Shown here piece after piece: positions 1 through 8,041 of a stretch of 64,000 bases of DNA. Each line of letters opens with the position of its first letter. Within the stretch, counting starts at the first letter, position 1. The notes under the pieces are model-generated. The model worked only from the letters and a program-made list of their open reading frames with translations. It was not told where the DNA came from and searched no databases. Position numbers and translations under genes: made by a program. The DNA comes from Rhodococcus sp. (in: high G+C Gram-positive bacteria) (GTDB taxonomy: Bacteria > Actinomycetota > Actinomycetes > Mycobacteriales > Mycobacteriaceae): NCBI RefSeq assembly GCF_023264675.1, contig NZ_JAHFVG010000005.1, forward strand, positions 124,001-188,000, given 5' to 3'.

Positions 1-861
1 GATGTGTACCTCGTTGTCGAAGACGGCATCCGGGTCCGTTGCCAGCTGGTCCCAGGCAGTGACAGCGGCATCCCAGTCGTCACCCTGTGGCGCATGCGGG
101 CGCCCCTCCAGATATTTGTAGGTGATCTCGTCGGGCGCGATCATGCCGGCCCGAGCGCCCGCCTCGATCGACATGTTGCAGATGGTCATTCGAGCTTCCA
201 TCGAAAGCTTGCGGATTGCTTCGCCTCGGTACTCGAGCACGTAACCCTGTCCGCCGCCGGTACCGATCTTCGCAATGACCGCGAGAATCAGGTCTTTGCT
301 CGTGACACCGGGCGCCAATTCTCCGTCGACCGTGATCGCCATCGTCTTGAACGGGCGCAGCGACAGTGTTTGGGTCGCCATCACATGTTCGACCTCGCTC
401 GTTCCGATTCCCATGGCGATTGCACCGAACGCGCCGTGGGTCGAGGTATGGCTGTCACCGCACACCACCGTCATCCCGGGCTGAGTCAGGCCGAGCTGTG
501 GACCGATGATGTGAACGATCCCCTGATCGAGATCTCCCATGGGGTACAGGCGAACCCCGAATTCTTCGCAATTTCGGCGGAGTGTGTCGACCTGGGTTCG
601 GGAGACGAGATCGGCGATGGGCGAAAAGATATCGGTGGTCGGCACGTTGTGATCTTCGGTCGCGATGGTCAGATCGGGCCGACGCAGCGGACGCTCGGCC
701 AGACGAAGGCCATCGAAAGCCTGCGGGCTGGTCACCTCGTGGACGAGGTGGAGATCGATGTAGATGAGGTCGGGTTCGCGCGATCCGCCTTCGCCACCGC
801 CGCGAACGACGACGTGCTGATCCCATACCTTCTCTGCCAGAGTGCGTGCTGTGCCGGCCAT
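1..861 (-). CDS. leuC: 3-isopropylmalate dehydratase large subunit, 3' truncated by window edge
   Basis: LeuC isomerises 2-isopropylmalate to 3-isopropylmalate in leucine synthesis, as a [4Fe-4S] aconitase-family heterodimer with LeuD. I read 287 N-terminal residues starting [18 protein letters not shown], with the aconitase-family signatures EDHNVPT near residue 70 and [13 protein letters not shown] near residue 131. The usual length is about 475, so roughly 190 C-terminal residues, including the cluster cysteines expected there, lie outside the window. ATG at 861 is chosen because the family N-terminus begins there. The gene is divergent from the IclR-type regulator at 1041, the arrangement known for NdgR/LtbR control of leuCD. 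leuD would be expected just beyond position 1. Confidence 0.96.
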   Translation of the reverse strand, partial: MAGTARTLAEKVWDQHVVVRGGGEGGSREPDLIYIDLHLVHEVTSPQAFDGLRLAERPLRRPDLTIATEDHNVPTTDIFSPIADLVSRTQVDTLRRNCEEFGVRLYPMGDLDQGIVHIIGPQLGLTQPGMTVVCGDSHTSTHGAFGAIAMGIGTSEVEHVMATQTLSLRPFKTMAITVDGELAPGVTSKDLILAVIAKIGTGGGQGYVLEYRGEAIRKLSMEARMTICNMSIEAGARAGMIAPDEITYKYLEGRPHAPQGDDWDAAVTAWDQLATDPDAVFDNEVHI

Positions 862-1040
862 GATGAACACCAATCTGCTTTCTTCCAGTGTGTCGCGCCG
901 GTGGACTACGGGCTGGCCCACGTCGCGTTTCCTTCGATACTCGCCTACTCGTCCGTGCTGTGCACCGTCAACGGCAATCTTTCGCCGTCGAACCGAAATC
1001 AAATGTGCAATCCCACTATGCGAGACGCTAGTATCGACCT
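862..1040. promoter_or_regulatory. leuC / IclR-regulator divergent promoter region
   Basis: This 179-bp gap separates the divergent leuC and regulator genes. On the forward strand TAGTAT (1029-1034) is a good -10 hexamer placing the transcript start at or next to the ATG at 1041, so the regulator mRNA may be leaderless. On the reverse strand TTGACG (966-971) and TAGGCG (942-947) with an 18-bp spacer could serve leuC. The operator-like site 1008-1025 lies between them, just upstream of the regulator -10. Promoter assignments are by eye. Confidence 0.6.
1008..1025. promoter_or_regulatory. Putative NdgR/LtbR-type operator, copy 1
   Basis: The 18-mer CAATCCCACTATGCGAGA matches the site at 15931-15948 upstream of ilvB at 16 of 18 positions. 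The core is an imperfect inverted repeat TCnCA..TGnGAGA. It ends 3 bp before the -10 of the IclR-type gene, where binding would block transcription, and about 80 bp upstream of the predicted leuC start. Assignment to this particular regulator is inferred from location. Confidence 0.6.
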
Positions 1041-1742
1041 ATGAGACAGCATAGCGGCATCGGCGTTCTCGACAAAGCGATGGGTGTTCTGTACGCAGTC
1101 GCCGAAGACCCCTGCACCCTCAGTGATCTGTGCACGCGCACCGGCCTTCCCCGCGCAACCGCCCATCGTCTCGCCGTCGGACTCGAAGTTCACCGACTCG
1201 TGACGCGTGACGCCAACGGCCTGTGGCGGCCGGGCCCCGGGCTCGGCGAGCTCGCCCGAACCGCGTCGGACACTCTGCTCGAGGCTGCGGCCTCGATACT
1301 CCCCAGACTGCGAGAGATAACCGGCGAGAGCGTTCAACTCTATCGATGCGAGGGGACGGTGCGAGTCTGCGTCGCCTCCATGGAACCGCCGACCGGGCTC
1401 CGTGACACCGTCCTCGTCGGCGCACGCCTACCGATGACAGCCGGGTCGGGAGCCAAGGTTCTACTGGCGTGGGCCGATGCTCCTACCCAGCGCGCGATTC
1501 TCCCCGACGCCGAGTTCGGCGAGCGCGTCCTCGTCGAAGTACGGCGCCGAGGGTGGGCGCAGAGCGCGGGCGAACGCGAACCCGGTGTCGCCAGCGTTGC
1601 TGCTCCGGTCCGCGACGCCAGCGGCAATGTCGTTGCGGCAGTATCGGTCTCGGGGCCGATAGATCGGATCGGGCGCCGTCCCGGCGCCCGATGGGCCGCC
1701 GATCTGCTTGCTGCTGCCGATGCGATACACAAGAGACTCTGA
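1041..1742 (+). CDS. ndgR: IclR-family transcriptional regulator, NdgR/LtbR type
   Basis: The 233-residue protein has an N-terminal winged helix-turn-helix (about residues 15-65, core LSDLCTRTGLPRATAHRL) and a C-terminal IclR effector domain (GSGAKVLLAWAD, then EREPGVASVAAPVRD). The family member next to leuCD, called NdgR in Streptomyces and LtbR in Corynebacterium, controls leucine and other amino-acid genes. ATG at 1041 lies 7 bp after a TAGTAT -10, so no ribosome binding site is needed if the transcript is leaderless. A matching operator upstream of ilvB suggests that this protein also acts there. The name rests on family plus position, not on a search. Confidence 0.88.
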   Translation: MRQHSGIGVLDKAMGVLYAVAEDPCTLSDLCTRTGLPRATAHRLAVGLEVHRLVTRDANGLWRPGPGLGELARTASDTLLEAAASILPRLREITGESVQLYRCEGTVRVCVASMEPPTGLRDTVLVGARLPMTAGSGAKVLLAWADAPTQRAILPDAEFGERVLVEVRRRGWAQSAGEREPGVASVAAPVRDASGNVVAAVSVSGPIDRIGRRPGARWAADLLAAADAIHKRL

Positions 1743-1797
1743 CCCAATCGGCACGAACACTGTTATGCCAGCGGCACTCTCTGATAGAGAAGACATC

Positions 1798-2295
1798 GTG
1801 GGAACCAATCAGCGTGCACAGATCACCATGACGGACAGCGAGACGGCGTCGTTCCTCGAACGCAGCCGCATCGCGAACCTCGCCACCATCGGCCGCGAAG
1901 GGACGCCTCACCTCATCGCCATGTGGTACGCGCTTCTCGACGGAGAGATCTGGTTCGAGACCAAGTCGAAGTCACAGAAGGCAGTGAACATGCGTCGGGA
2001 TCCACGAGTGACCGTCCTCGTCGAGGACGGAAACACGTACGACACGCTGCGTGGCGTCTCGATCGAGGGCCGAGCAGAGATCGTCGACGACCCCGAGTCC
2101 ATCAGGCGGGTCGGTATCAGTGTCTGGGAGCGTTACAACGGCCCGTACACCGACGACCTTCTCCCCCACGTCGAGCAGATGATGAACAATCGCATCGCCG
2201 TCAGGGTCGCGGTGAACAGAACCAGATCCTGGGATCACCGCAAGCTCGGCCTCCCCGAGATCCCGGTCGGTGGATCGACCGCCCAGTACCTCTGA
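1798..2295 (+). CDS. Pyridoxamine 5'-phosphate oxidase-fold (PPOX/FDOR) protein
   Basis: This 165-residue protein has a split-barrel flavin/F420-binding fold: an early SRIANLATIGREGTPHLIAMW strand pair, then FETKSKSQKAVNMRRDPRVTVLVEDG and GRAEIV. Small actinobacterial proteins of this type bind FMN, F420 or biliverdin and reduce diverse substrates; the substrate here is unknown. I chose GTG at 1798 because AGAGAAG lies just upstream; ATG at 1828 is the alternative, and an in-frame ATG at 1708 would overlap the regulator. It corresponds in position to M. tuberculosis Rv2991. Confidence 0.85.
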   Translation: MGTNQRAQITMTDSETASFLERSRIANLATIGREGTPHLIAMWYALLDGEIWFETKSKSQKAVNMRRDPRVTVLVEDGNTYDTLRGVSIEGRAEIVDDPESIRRVGISVWERYNGPYTDDLLPHVEQMMNNRIAVRVAVNRTRSWDHRKLGLPEIPVGGSTAQYL

Positions 2296-2401
2296 ATCAC
2301 ACGACGCCCGATTGGACCGATGTCTCGCCGAAAGAATCGGGGTGAAGACGACCCCGCTGGTGGGGTACGTTTTCCTTGTTACCGACGTGCAAGGAGCGAT
2401 C

Positions 2402-2569
2402 ATGACCGAATCGACCAACGAAGACATGAAGAAGAAGTTCCGCGAGGCACTCGACAAGAAGAATCACAAGTCCACTGTGTCCACCGACCACAAGGACGGT
2501 GGGCCCAAGGTGAACAACGCGCACGGTCCGGCGGATCACCAGAAGATGTTCCGACGCAAGAGCGTGTGA
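2402..2569 (+). CDS. Small hydrophilic protein, DUF5302 type
   Basis: This 55-residue, highly charged protein (MTESTNEDMKKKFREAL, then DHKDGGPKVNNAHGP, ending MFRRKSV) resembles the actinobacterial DUF5302 family, whose function is unknown. AAGGAG lies 5-6 bases before the ATG. It has no signal peptide or membrane segment and is rich in Lys, Asp and His. A strong hairpin follows the gene. Its shortness makes family assignment less certain than the coding call. Confidence 0.8.
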   Translation: MTESTNEDMKKKFREALDKKNHKSTVSTDHKDGGPKVNNAHGPADHQKMFRRKSV

Positions 2570-2619
2570 TCGAACCTTCTCGAGGACACTGATTCGAGAA
2601 GCACTCGCACAGCGAAAAT

Positions 2620-2643
2620 CCCCCGCACCGAAAGGTGCGGGGG
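2620..2643. terminator. Bidirectional hairpin between DUF5302 gene and tRNA-Glu
   Basis: A perfect 10-bp stem CCCCCGCACC/GGTGCGGGGG with a GAAA tetraloop lies 50 bp after the forward small gene and 12 bp beyond the 3' end of the reverse-strand tRNA-Glu. It has no long T-run, as is common for actinobacterial terminators. Confidence 0.8.
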
Positions 2644-2655
2644 ACTTCGTGGTGG

Positions 2656-2728
2656 TAGCCCCGACGGGATTCGAACCCGCGCTACCGCCTTGAGAGGGCG
2701 GCGTCCTAGGCCGCTAGACGACGGGGCC
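2656..2728 (-). tRNA. tRNA-Glu (CTC)
   Basis: A 73-nt cloverleaf is read on the reverse strand: acceptor GGCCCCG pairs with CGGGGCT, D-arm GTC..GAC, anticodon stem CCGCC/GGCGG around loop CTCTCAA (anticodon CTC), and T-loop TTCGAAT. Discriminator A at 2656 is followed by an encoded CCA (2653-2655). Confidence 0.96.
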
Positions 2729-2844
2729 AGGAACTTTCAAACGAACATCTTCAAAAAACATGCCGACAACCGTGTCGAACCAGTTGAAGGCTCAGCCAGC
2801 TTAACCGGCTGACGCTCGGCGACCAAATCGCCTCCGAACGCTTG

Positions 2845-2916
2845 CTGGGGTACCAGGACTCGAACCTAGAATGGCTGTACCAGAAACAGCTGTGTTGCCA
2901 ATTACACCATACCCCA
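2845..2916 (-). tRNA. tRNA-Gln (CTG)
   Basis: A 72-nt cloverleaf is read on the reverse strand: acceptor TGGGGTA/TACCCCA, anticodon stem GCTGT/ACAGC around TTCTGGT (anticodon CTG), and T-loop TTCGAGT. The discriminator is G and CCA is not fully encoded (CAA follows). The weak T1-A72 pair is typical of tRNA-Gln. It is 116 bp from the tRNA-Glu gene on the same strand. Confidence 0.96.
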
Positions 2917-3055
2917 ATGACCTTCGGCGAGATCCACATCAGCTGGGATGTGCACCGCGTTTCGAGCCGGGATAGAGACTATCAAAGGACCATGGTGTTT
3001 CTCCAAATCGGCTGGTCAGAGCCATGAAAACTGACAGATCCCATGGCGAGACCCA

Positions 3056-4651
3056 GTGGCGGTGCCGCCGAGCGAGTGGCGCAGACTCGTCATCGTGACC
3101 AGCGTCGGGCGTACCGAGACGAGGATGGTTCTCGCACCAGCGGGAGAGCTGGCACTTCTGGTACCCGTCGCCGAGGACGGTACCGCCCTCGGACCGGTCC
3201 AGGAATGCTCGAACCTGGCGCAGACGGTGGCTTCGATGGAGACCGACAGTCACCCGCGGTGGATCTGGGACAACACAGCCAGGACCTACGCGGGACTGCT
3301 CCGTGCGGGGGTGCGCGTCGCACGCTGCCACGATCTGTCGCTGGTCGGTTCGATCCTCGCGGTACGGCGCGGTGAGAACGGCGAGCGTGAGAACGAACTC
3401 GTCGACGACAGACCCGGACTCTTCGATGCTCATCGCTACCCGTCGATCGATTCGGTGTTGGAGCGTTGTGGCGAGCAACTGACCACCCTGTCGGGCTCGG
3501 CGGAACTGAGGCTGCTCGCAGCGGCGGAATCTGCCGGAGCACTTGCCGCCGCCGAGATGAGTCACGACGGATTGCCGCTCTCGGTTCCAGCCCACCTCGC
3601 CTATCTGGAGTCAGCGCTCGGTCCACGTCCAGGCGACGGCGATCTGCCCCGGGCACTGATCGAGCTGGAAGCAGCCGTGAGCGAAGAGTTCGGCCGCCGA
3701 GTCAACCCGAGCTCGCCGGCGGAGGTCATCGCCGCTTTCGGGCGAGCCGGAATCGAATTGACGTCGACCCGGGCGCACATTCTTCGCGAGATCGACCATC
3801 CGGCAGTACCGTTGCTGCTTCGTCACCGAGATCTGTCGAAGCTGTTCAGCACCAACGGATGGACATGGGTGGACACCTGGGTACACGAGAACAGATTTCG
3901 GCCCGTGTACGTACCGGGAGGCGTCGTCTCGGGACGATGGGCAAGCCGCGGCGGCGGCGCCCTTCAGATCCCGAAAGCACTGCGCACCAGCGTGATCGCC
4001 GACGACGGCTTCCAATTCGTCATCGCCGATGCCGGTCAACTGGAGCCGCGGATCCTTGCTGCGATGTCGCGAGATCCAAAGATGATGGAGGCGGCCGGAT
4101 CCGACGATCTGTACGCACCCGTCGCCGCGGCCGCGTTCGACGGGGATAGATCCAAGGCCAAGGTAGCGGTACTCGGCGTGCTCTACGGAGCGACGGCGGG
4201 CGAAGCTCGGTCTCTGCTCACCCTGCTGAGACGACGGTTTCCGGATGCGGTTCGATTCGTGGAAACAGCCGCGCGCGCGGGTGAGCAAGGAAAGGTGGTG
4301 CACTCGCTGCTGGGGAGAGCATGCCCGCCGCCGTCACCACAGTGGTGGTCTCAGGGCGACGCCCATGCACGGGGTCGATTCACGCGCAACTTCGTCGTAC
4401 AGGCGACGGCGTCCGAATGGGCGCTGTGCCTTCTCGCCGACCTACGTCGACGACTGGCGGCACAACCGGAAGCCGGTGAACTCGTGTTCTTCCAACACGA
4501 CGAAGTGGTGGTGCACAGCCGTGAACCCGACATCGCCCATCGGCTCGTTCTCGAGGCGGCCGGCGCAGCGACCCGACTCCTGTTCGGAGACACCCCGGTA
4601 CGATTCCCGATGGATGTCGCGATCAGAAGTTGTTACGCCGATCCCGACTGA
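3056..4651 (+). CDS. Family A DNA polymerase-like protein (bifunctional 3'-5' exonuclease/DNA polymerase family)
   Basis: This 531-residue protein matches the short actinobacterial PolA-like family lacking a 5' nuclease domain. Polymerase motif A reads ADAGQLEPR near residue 325 (DYSQIELR in Pol I), motif B KAKVAVLGVLYGAT near 366, and motif C QHDEVVVH near 481, so both catalytic Asp positions are kept while the motif A Tyr is Ala. The N-terminal exonuclease-like part is weak: WDNTARTYAGLLRAGVRVARCHD resembles the ExoII/III region, but a full DEDD set is not visible. GTG at 3056 is the first plausible start. The last 19 bp overlap the convergent yihY-like gene. Its substrate and activity are unproven. 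Confidence 0.88.
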   Translation: MAVPPSEWRRLVIVTSVGRTETRMVLAPAGELALLVPVAEDGTALGPVQECSNLAQTVASMETDSHPRWIWDNTARTYAGLLRAGVRVARCHDLSLVGSILAVRRGENGERENELVDDRPGLFDAHRYPSIDSVLERCGEQLTTLSGSAELRLLAAAESAGALAAAEMSHDGLPLSVPAHLAYLESALGPRPGDGDLPRALIELEAAVSEEFGRRVNPSSPAEVIAAFGRAGIELTSTRAHILREIDHPAVPLLLRHRDLSKLFSTNGWTWVDTWVHENRFRPVYVPGGVVSGRWASRGGGALQIPKALRTSVIADDGFQFVIADAGQLEPRILAAMSRDPKMMEAAGSDDLYAPVAAAAFDGDRSKAKVAVLGVLYGATAGEARSLLTLLRRRFPDAVRFVETAARAGEQGKVVHSLLGRACPPPSPQWWSQGDAHARGRFTRNFVVQATASEWALCLLADLRRRLAAQPEAGELVFFQHDEVVVHSREPDIAHRLVLEAAGAATRLLFGDTPVRFPMDVAIRSCYADPD

Positions 4652-5607
4652 CCCGGCTCGTCGAACGTCACTTCGATCTCCTCGAATCCTTTGCTTCGCT
4701 GCGCTTCTGCCTGCCCGGTGTACGTGAGCCGATCACCTTCGGTGAGTTCGACATCGTCGGTGAACGGAGTCAACAATGCACGGGGATACAGCTTGTCGAC
4801 CCGCACCACATTGATCTCCACGGCGACCACCACCAGGACCGCCGCCACGTACATGAAGGCGAGCAGCCCCAGAACCACAGCAAAGACTCCGTTGGTGATC
4901 GACGCCGTCGACACGACGTGCTTGATGTAGACACCACCGAAAGTTTGCAGAAGTTGCCAGATCACCCCGGCAACGATCGCGCCCGGGAGCACCTCCGATA
5001 TCGACAACGTGCGGGCAACCGCCAGACGGAACGCGACGGTGAACACGGTGATGTTCAGGAGCACCACGGCCACCAGGACCACGACGCCACTGATTCGCCC
5101 GAAGTAGCCGGCCGAACTCGCGACGTTCACAGCGGTGATCGCCAGCACCGCGACCCCGACGGTGCTCAGCAGCGCCAGTCCCCTGACGCGCGCGAAAATT
5201 GGGTCGGGGCGAAGGTTCTTCGGCACCGCCCATGCTGTGTTCATGGCGTTCTGGACCGCGACAGCAACGCCGAGACCGCCGTACAGCGACCCGAGGACAC
5301 CGACGACGAGACCGATGGTTCCCCCGCCGATCTTGTCCGGAGAACCCACCTCGTCGCCGATGATCGGAATCTGACTCAACGCGGAATCGAGGATCTCTTC
5401 TTGCAACCCGGGATCGCCCGCCAACACGATTCCCAGGATCGTCGACGCCAACAACAGCAGCGGGAACAGCGATACGAACGCGTAATAGGCGATCAAGGCG
5501 GCAAGATAGCCGCCCTGATCGTCGACGAACTTGTAGACCACGGCGATCGGGAAACCGAGCACCGGATGTCGACGTTGTAGCCGGTCGACACGACCGGTGG
5601 CACTCAT
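4633..5607 (-). CDS. YihY/virulence factor BrkB family inner membrane protein
   Basis: The 324-residue protein has about six hydrophobic segments, starting with GGYLAALIAYYAFVSLFPLL near residue 30, a family hallmark, followed by LAGDPGLQEEI and a later GALLPGAIVAGV-like region. The tail is hydrophilic and acidic. The family was once annotated as ribonuclease BN, but is now regarded as integral membrane proteins of unknown role. ATG at 5607 is used. It overlaps the polymerase-like gene by 19 bp at the 3' ends and follows gltX by 18 bp on the same strand, so it may be co-transcribed with gltX. Confidence 0.9.
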   Translation of the reverse strand: MSATGRVDRLQRRHPVLGFPIAVVYKFVDDQGGYLAALIAYYAFVSLFPLLLLASTILGIVLAGDPGLQEEILDSALSQIPIIGDEVGSPDKIGGGTIGLVVGVLGSLYGGLGVAVAVQNAMNTAWAVPKNLRPDPIFARVRGLALLSTVGVAVLAITAVNVASSAGYFGRISGVVVLVAVVLLNITVFTVAFRLAVARTLSISEVLPGAIVAGVIWQLLQTFGGVYIKHVVSTASITNGVFAVVLGLLAFMYVAAVLVVVAVEINVVRVDKLYPRALLTPFTDDVELTEGDRLTYTGQAEAQRSKGFEEIEVTFDEPGQSGSA

Positions 5608-5625
5608 CTCAGGTCACCGGAACGA

Positions 5626-7098
5626 TCAACCGACCGTGGCGCGGGCCGCGGTGAGTCTCGCCAGTGTCTTCTCACGGCCCAGCAGCTCCATCGACTCGTA
5701 GAGCGGTGGACTGATGTGCGATCCGGTGACCGCAACACGAACCGGCGCGAACGCCTTGCGCGGCTTGAGTTCCAGACCGTCGATCAGCGCCGCCTTGAGC
5801 GATTCTTCCAACTCGGTCGTCTGCCACTGCGGTAATGCAGTGAGAGCGGCAATCGTGGCGTCCAGTACCGGCGCCGAGTCGGCACCGAGGTTCTTCGACG
5901 CCGCCGCCGGGTCGATCTCGAAGTCCGCGTCGTCGACGTACAGGAATTTCAGCAGACCCCAGGCGTCGGACAGAACGACGATGCGCGTCTGCACCAGATC
6001 AGCAGCGACAGCGAACTGGTCTTCGTCGATCTCGGCCGGGATGTGGCCCTGCTCGGTGAGGAACGCCCGTAGCCGTGCCGCAAAATCTGCGGGCTCGAGC
6101 AACCGAATGTGTTCGGCATTGATCGCGTCGGCCTTCTTCTGGTCGAACCGCGCGGGATTGGAATTGACCGTCGAGATGTCGAAGGCAGCGACCATCTCGT
6201 CGAGCGAGAAGACGTCATGATCGTCCGAAATTCCCCAACCCAGCAGAGCCAGGTAGTTGAGAAGGCCCTCGGGGATGAAACCTCGGTCACGATGGATGAA
6301 GAGATTCGCTTCCGGATCTCGCTTGGACAGCTTCTTGTTTCCCTGGCCCATCACGAACGGAAGATGGCCGAACTGCGGTGTCCGCTCGGCGACACCGATC
6401 CGAATCAGCGCCTCGTACAACGCCAACTGGCGCGGTGTGGACGACAGCAGATCCTCGCCTCGAAGTACGTGCGTGATCTTCATCAATGCATCGTCGACTG
6501 GATTCACCAACGTGTACAACGGGATTCCGTTGCCGCGAGTGATCGCGAAGTCCGGCACCGTGCCCGCCTTGAACGTCGTCTCACCGCGAACCAGATCCGT
6601 CCAGGACAGGTCGTGATCCGGCATACGCAGACGGACAACGGGTTTACGCCCCTCGTCCACGAATGCCTTCTTCTCGTCGTCGGTGAGATCGCGATCGAAG
6701 TTGTCGAACCCGAGTTTGGGATCGCGACCTGCAGCCTTGTGCCGAGCCTCGACTTCCTCGGGAGTGGAGAACGAGTGGTAGGCCTCCCCCGCGTCGAGCA
6801 GCTTCTGCACGACCTCCAGATGTTGGTCACGACGCAGTGATTGGCGATACGGCTCGTACGGTCCCCCGACCTCAGGGCCTTCGTCCCACGACAGCCCGAG
6901 CCAGCGCAAGGCGTCGAGCAGCGCCGCGTAGGACTCCTCGGAGTCACGGGCGGCGTCGGTGTCCTCGATGCGGAAGACGAAGCTTCCACCGTGGTGACGG
7001 GCGAACGCCCAGTTGAACAGCGCAGTGCGGATCAGGCCGACATGCGGGGTGCCCGTCGGCGACGGGCAGAATCGGACTCGTACATCTTCTGAGGTCAT
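5626..7098 (-). CDS. gltX: Glutamyl-tRNA synthetase
   Basis: This 490-residue class I synthetase attaches glutamate to tRNA-Glu. The HIGH-type motif is PTGTPHVG near residue 13 and the KMSKS-type motif is KLSKRD near residue 258; FRIEDTD is also present. In organisms with GatCAB and no GlnRS the enzyme is non-discriminating and also charges tRNA-Gln with glutamate, and gatA, gatB and gatC are all in this window. The start is ATG at 7098. It lies 34 bp downstream of the fumarylacetoacetase-like gene on the same strand. Confidence 0.97.
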   Translation of the reverse strand: MTSEDVRVRFCPSPTGTPHVGLIRTALFNWAFARHHGGSFVFRIEDTDAARDSEESYAALLDALRWLGLSWDEGPEVGGPYEPYRQSLRRDQHLEVVQKLLDAGEAYHSFSTPEEVEARHKAAGRDPKLGFDNFDRDLTDDEKKAFVDEGRKPVVRLRMPDHDLSWTDLVRGETTFKAGTVPDFAITRGNGIPLYTLVNPVDDALMKITHVLRGEDLLSSTPRQLALYEALIRIGVAERTPQFGHLPFVMGQGNKKLSKRDPEANLFIHRDRGFIPEGLLNYLALLGWGISDDHDVFSLDEMVAAFDISTVNSNPARFDQKKADAINAEHIRLLEPADFAARLRAFLTEQGHIPAEIDEDQFAVAADLVQTRIVVLSDAWGLLKFLYVDDADFEIDPAAASKNLGADSAPVLDATIAALTALPQWQTTELEESLKAALIDGLELKPRKAFAPVRVAVTGSHISPPLYESMELLGREKTLARLTAARATVG

Positions 7099-7132
7099 GG
7101 CTCGCTCACGATCGGGGGGATGTGAAAGTTCT

Positions 7133-7906
7133 CTAGCTCTTGGCTGCGACGGGGTTGGTGAGAGTTCCGATGCCTTCGACGGTGACCGACACCGACTGGC
7201 CTGCCGTGATGGGACCGACGCCTTCCGGCGTTCCGGTGAGGATCACATCGCCCGGCAGCAACGTCATGACCGCCGAGATCCATTCGATGATCTTCGGGAT
7301 GTCGTGCAGCAGAAGAGATGTGCGGCTTCGTTGCTTGACTTCGCCGTCGACCTCGGTCTTGATCTCCAGATCCGACGCGTCGATGCTCGTCTCGATCCAC
7401 GGGCCGAGCGGGCAGAACGTGTCGTGCCCCTTCGCGCGGGTCCACTGACCGTCGTGGCGCTGATGATCTCGGGCGGACACATCGTTGGCGACGGTATATC
7501 CGAGGATCACGTCGAGCGCCTTGGCAGCCGGGACGTCTTTGCACGGACGGCCGATGACGATCGCGAGTTCACCCTCGAAGTGCACTTCGTCCGAGGTGGG
7601 CGGCAGCACGATTGGTGCACCGGGTCCGACGATCGAGGTGTTCGGCTTGAGGAAGATGACGGGATCCTTCGGAGCCTCGCCGCCCATCTCGGCGGCGTGC
7701 GCCGCGTAGTTCTTGCCGATAGCAATGACCTTGCTGGCAAGAATCGGTGCCAGCAGACGCACGTCGGCGAGAGGCCACGAACGGCCGGTGAAGGTCGGTG
7801 TGCCGAAGGGATGTTCGGCGATCTCTTTGGCTGTTCGGTCGTCACCTTCTCCCTCGATACTCACGAATGCCACACCATCAGGACTTGCAATTCGACCCAG
7901 ACGCAT
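7133..7906 (-). CDS. Fumarylacetoacetate hydrolase (FAH) family protein
   Basis: The 257-residue protein has the C-terminal FAH fold. Metal-binding acids appear in [11 protein letters not shown] near residue 148 and ANDVSARD near residue 177, and [10 protein letters not shown] near the end is typical of the family. Members hydrolyse or decarboxylate acylpyruvates and ring-cleavage products; the substrate cannot be told from sequence. It corresponds to Rv2993c beside gltX in M. tuberculosis. ATG at 7906 gives the family N-terminus [11 protein letters not shown]. The divergent MFS gene starts 135 bp away. Confidence 0.92.
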   Translation of the reverse strand: MRLGRIASPDGVAFVSIEGEGDDRTAKEIAEHPFGTPTFTGRSWPLADVRLLAPILASKVIAIGKNYAAHAAEMGGEAPKDPVIFLKPNTSIVGPGAPIVLPPTSDEVHFEGELAIVIGRPCKDVPAAKALDVILGYTVANDVSARDHQRHDGQWTRAKGHDTFCPLGPWIETSIDASDLEIKTEVDGEVKQRSRTSLLLHDIPKIIEWISAVMTLLPGDVILTGTPEGVGPITAGQSVSVTVEGIGTLTNPVAAKS

Positions 7907-8013
7907 GTCGGAAGTCTATCGACCCCGGATCGAGTCGACGGCGACGCCCATCCGGTCCGGTCGAGTCGGCGGGTGTAACGTCGTCCCAGGATTTCATATT
8001 TCAAGATTTAGTG

Positions 8014-8027
8014 TCCACATAGTGAGA
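8014..8027. promoter_or_regulatory. Operator-like site upstream of MFS gene
   Basis: Read on the reverse strand this is TCTCACTATGTGGA, which matches TCCCACTATGCG of the 1008-1025 site at 10 of 12 positions, and the following bases (CACTAAAT) also resemble that site's flank. It lies 15 bp before the MFS start. It may be a third site for the NdgR-type regulator or one for another IclR/GntR protein. Confidence 0.35.
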
Positions 8028-8041
8028 ATGGAGCATCGAGC

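Noticed and set aside
4-1044. A 346-codon forward frame antisense to leuC
   Set aside because: The reverse strand reads a clear LeuC N-terminus ([10 protein letters not shown]); the forward frame has no domain and crosses the divergent promoter.
2917-3055. Gap between tRNA-Gln and the polymerase-like gene
   Set aside because: Examined for small genes and hairpins; nothing convincing. Contains presumed promoter sequences only.
2939-3595. A 218-codon reverse frame overlapping the polymerase-like gene start
   Set aside because: Protein composition is shadow-like, and the forward frame is continuous with the polymerase motifs.
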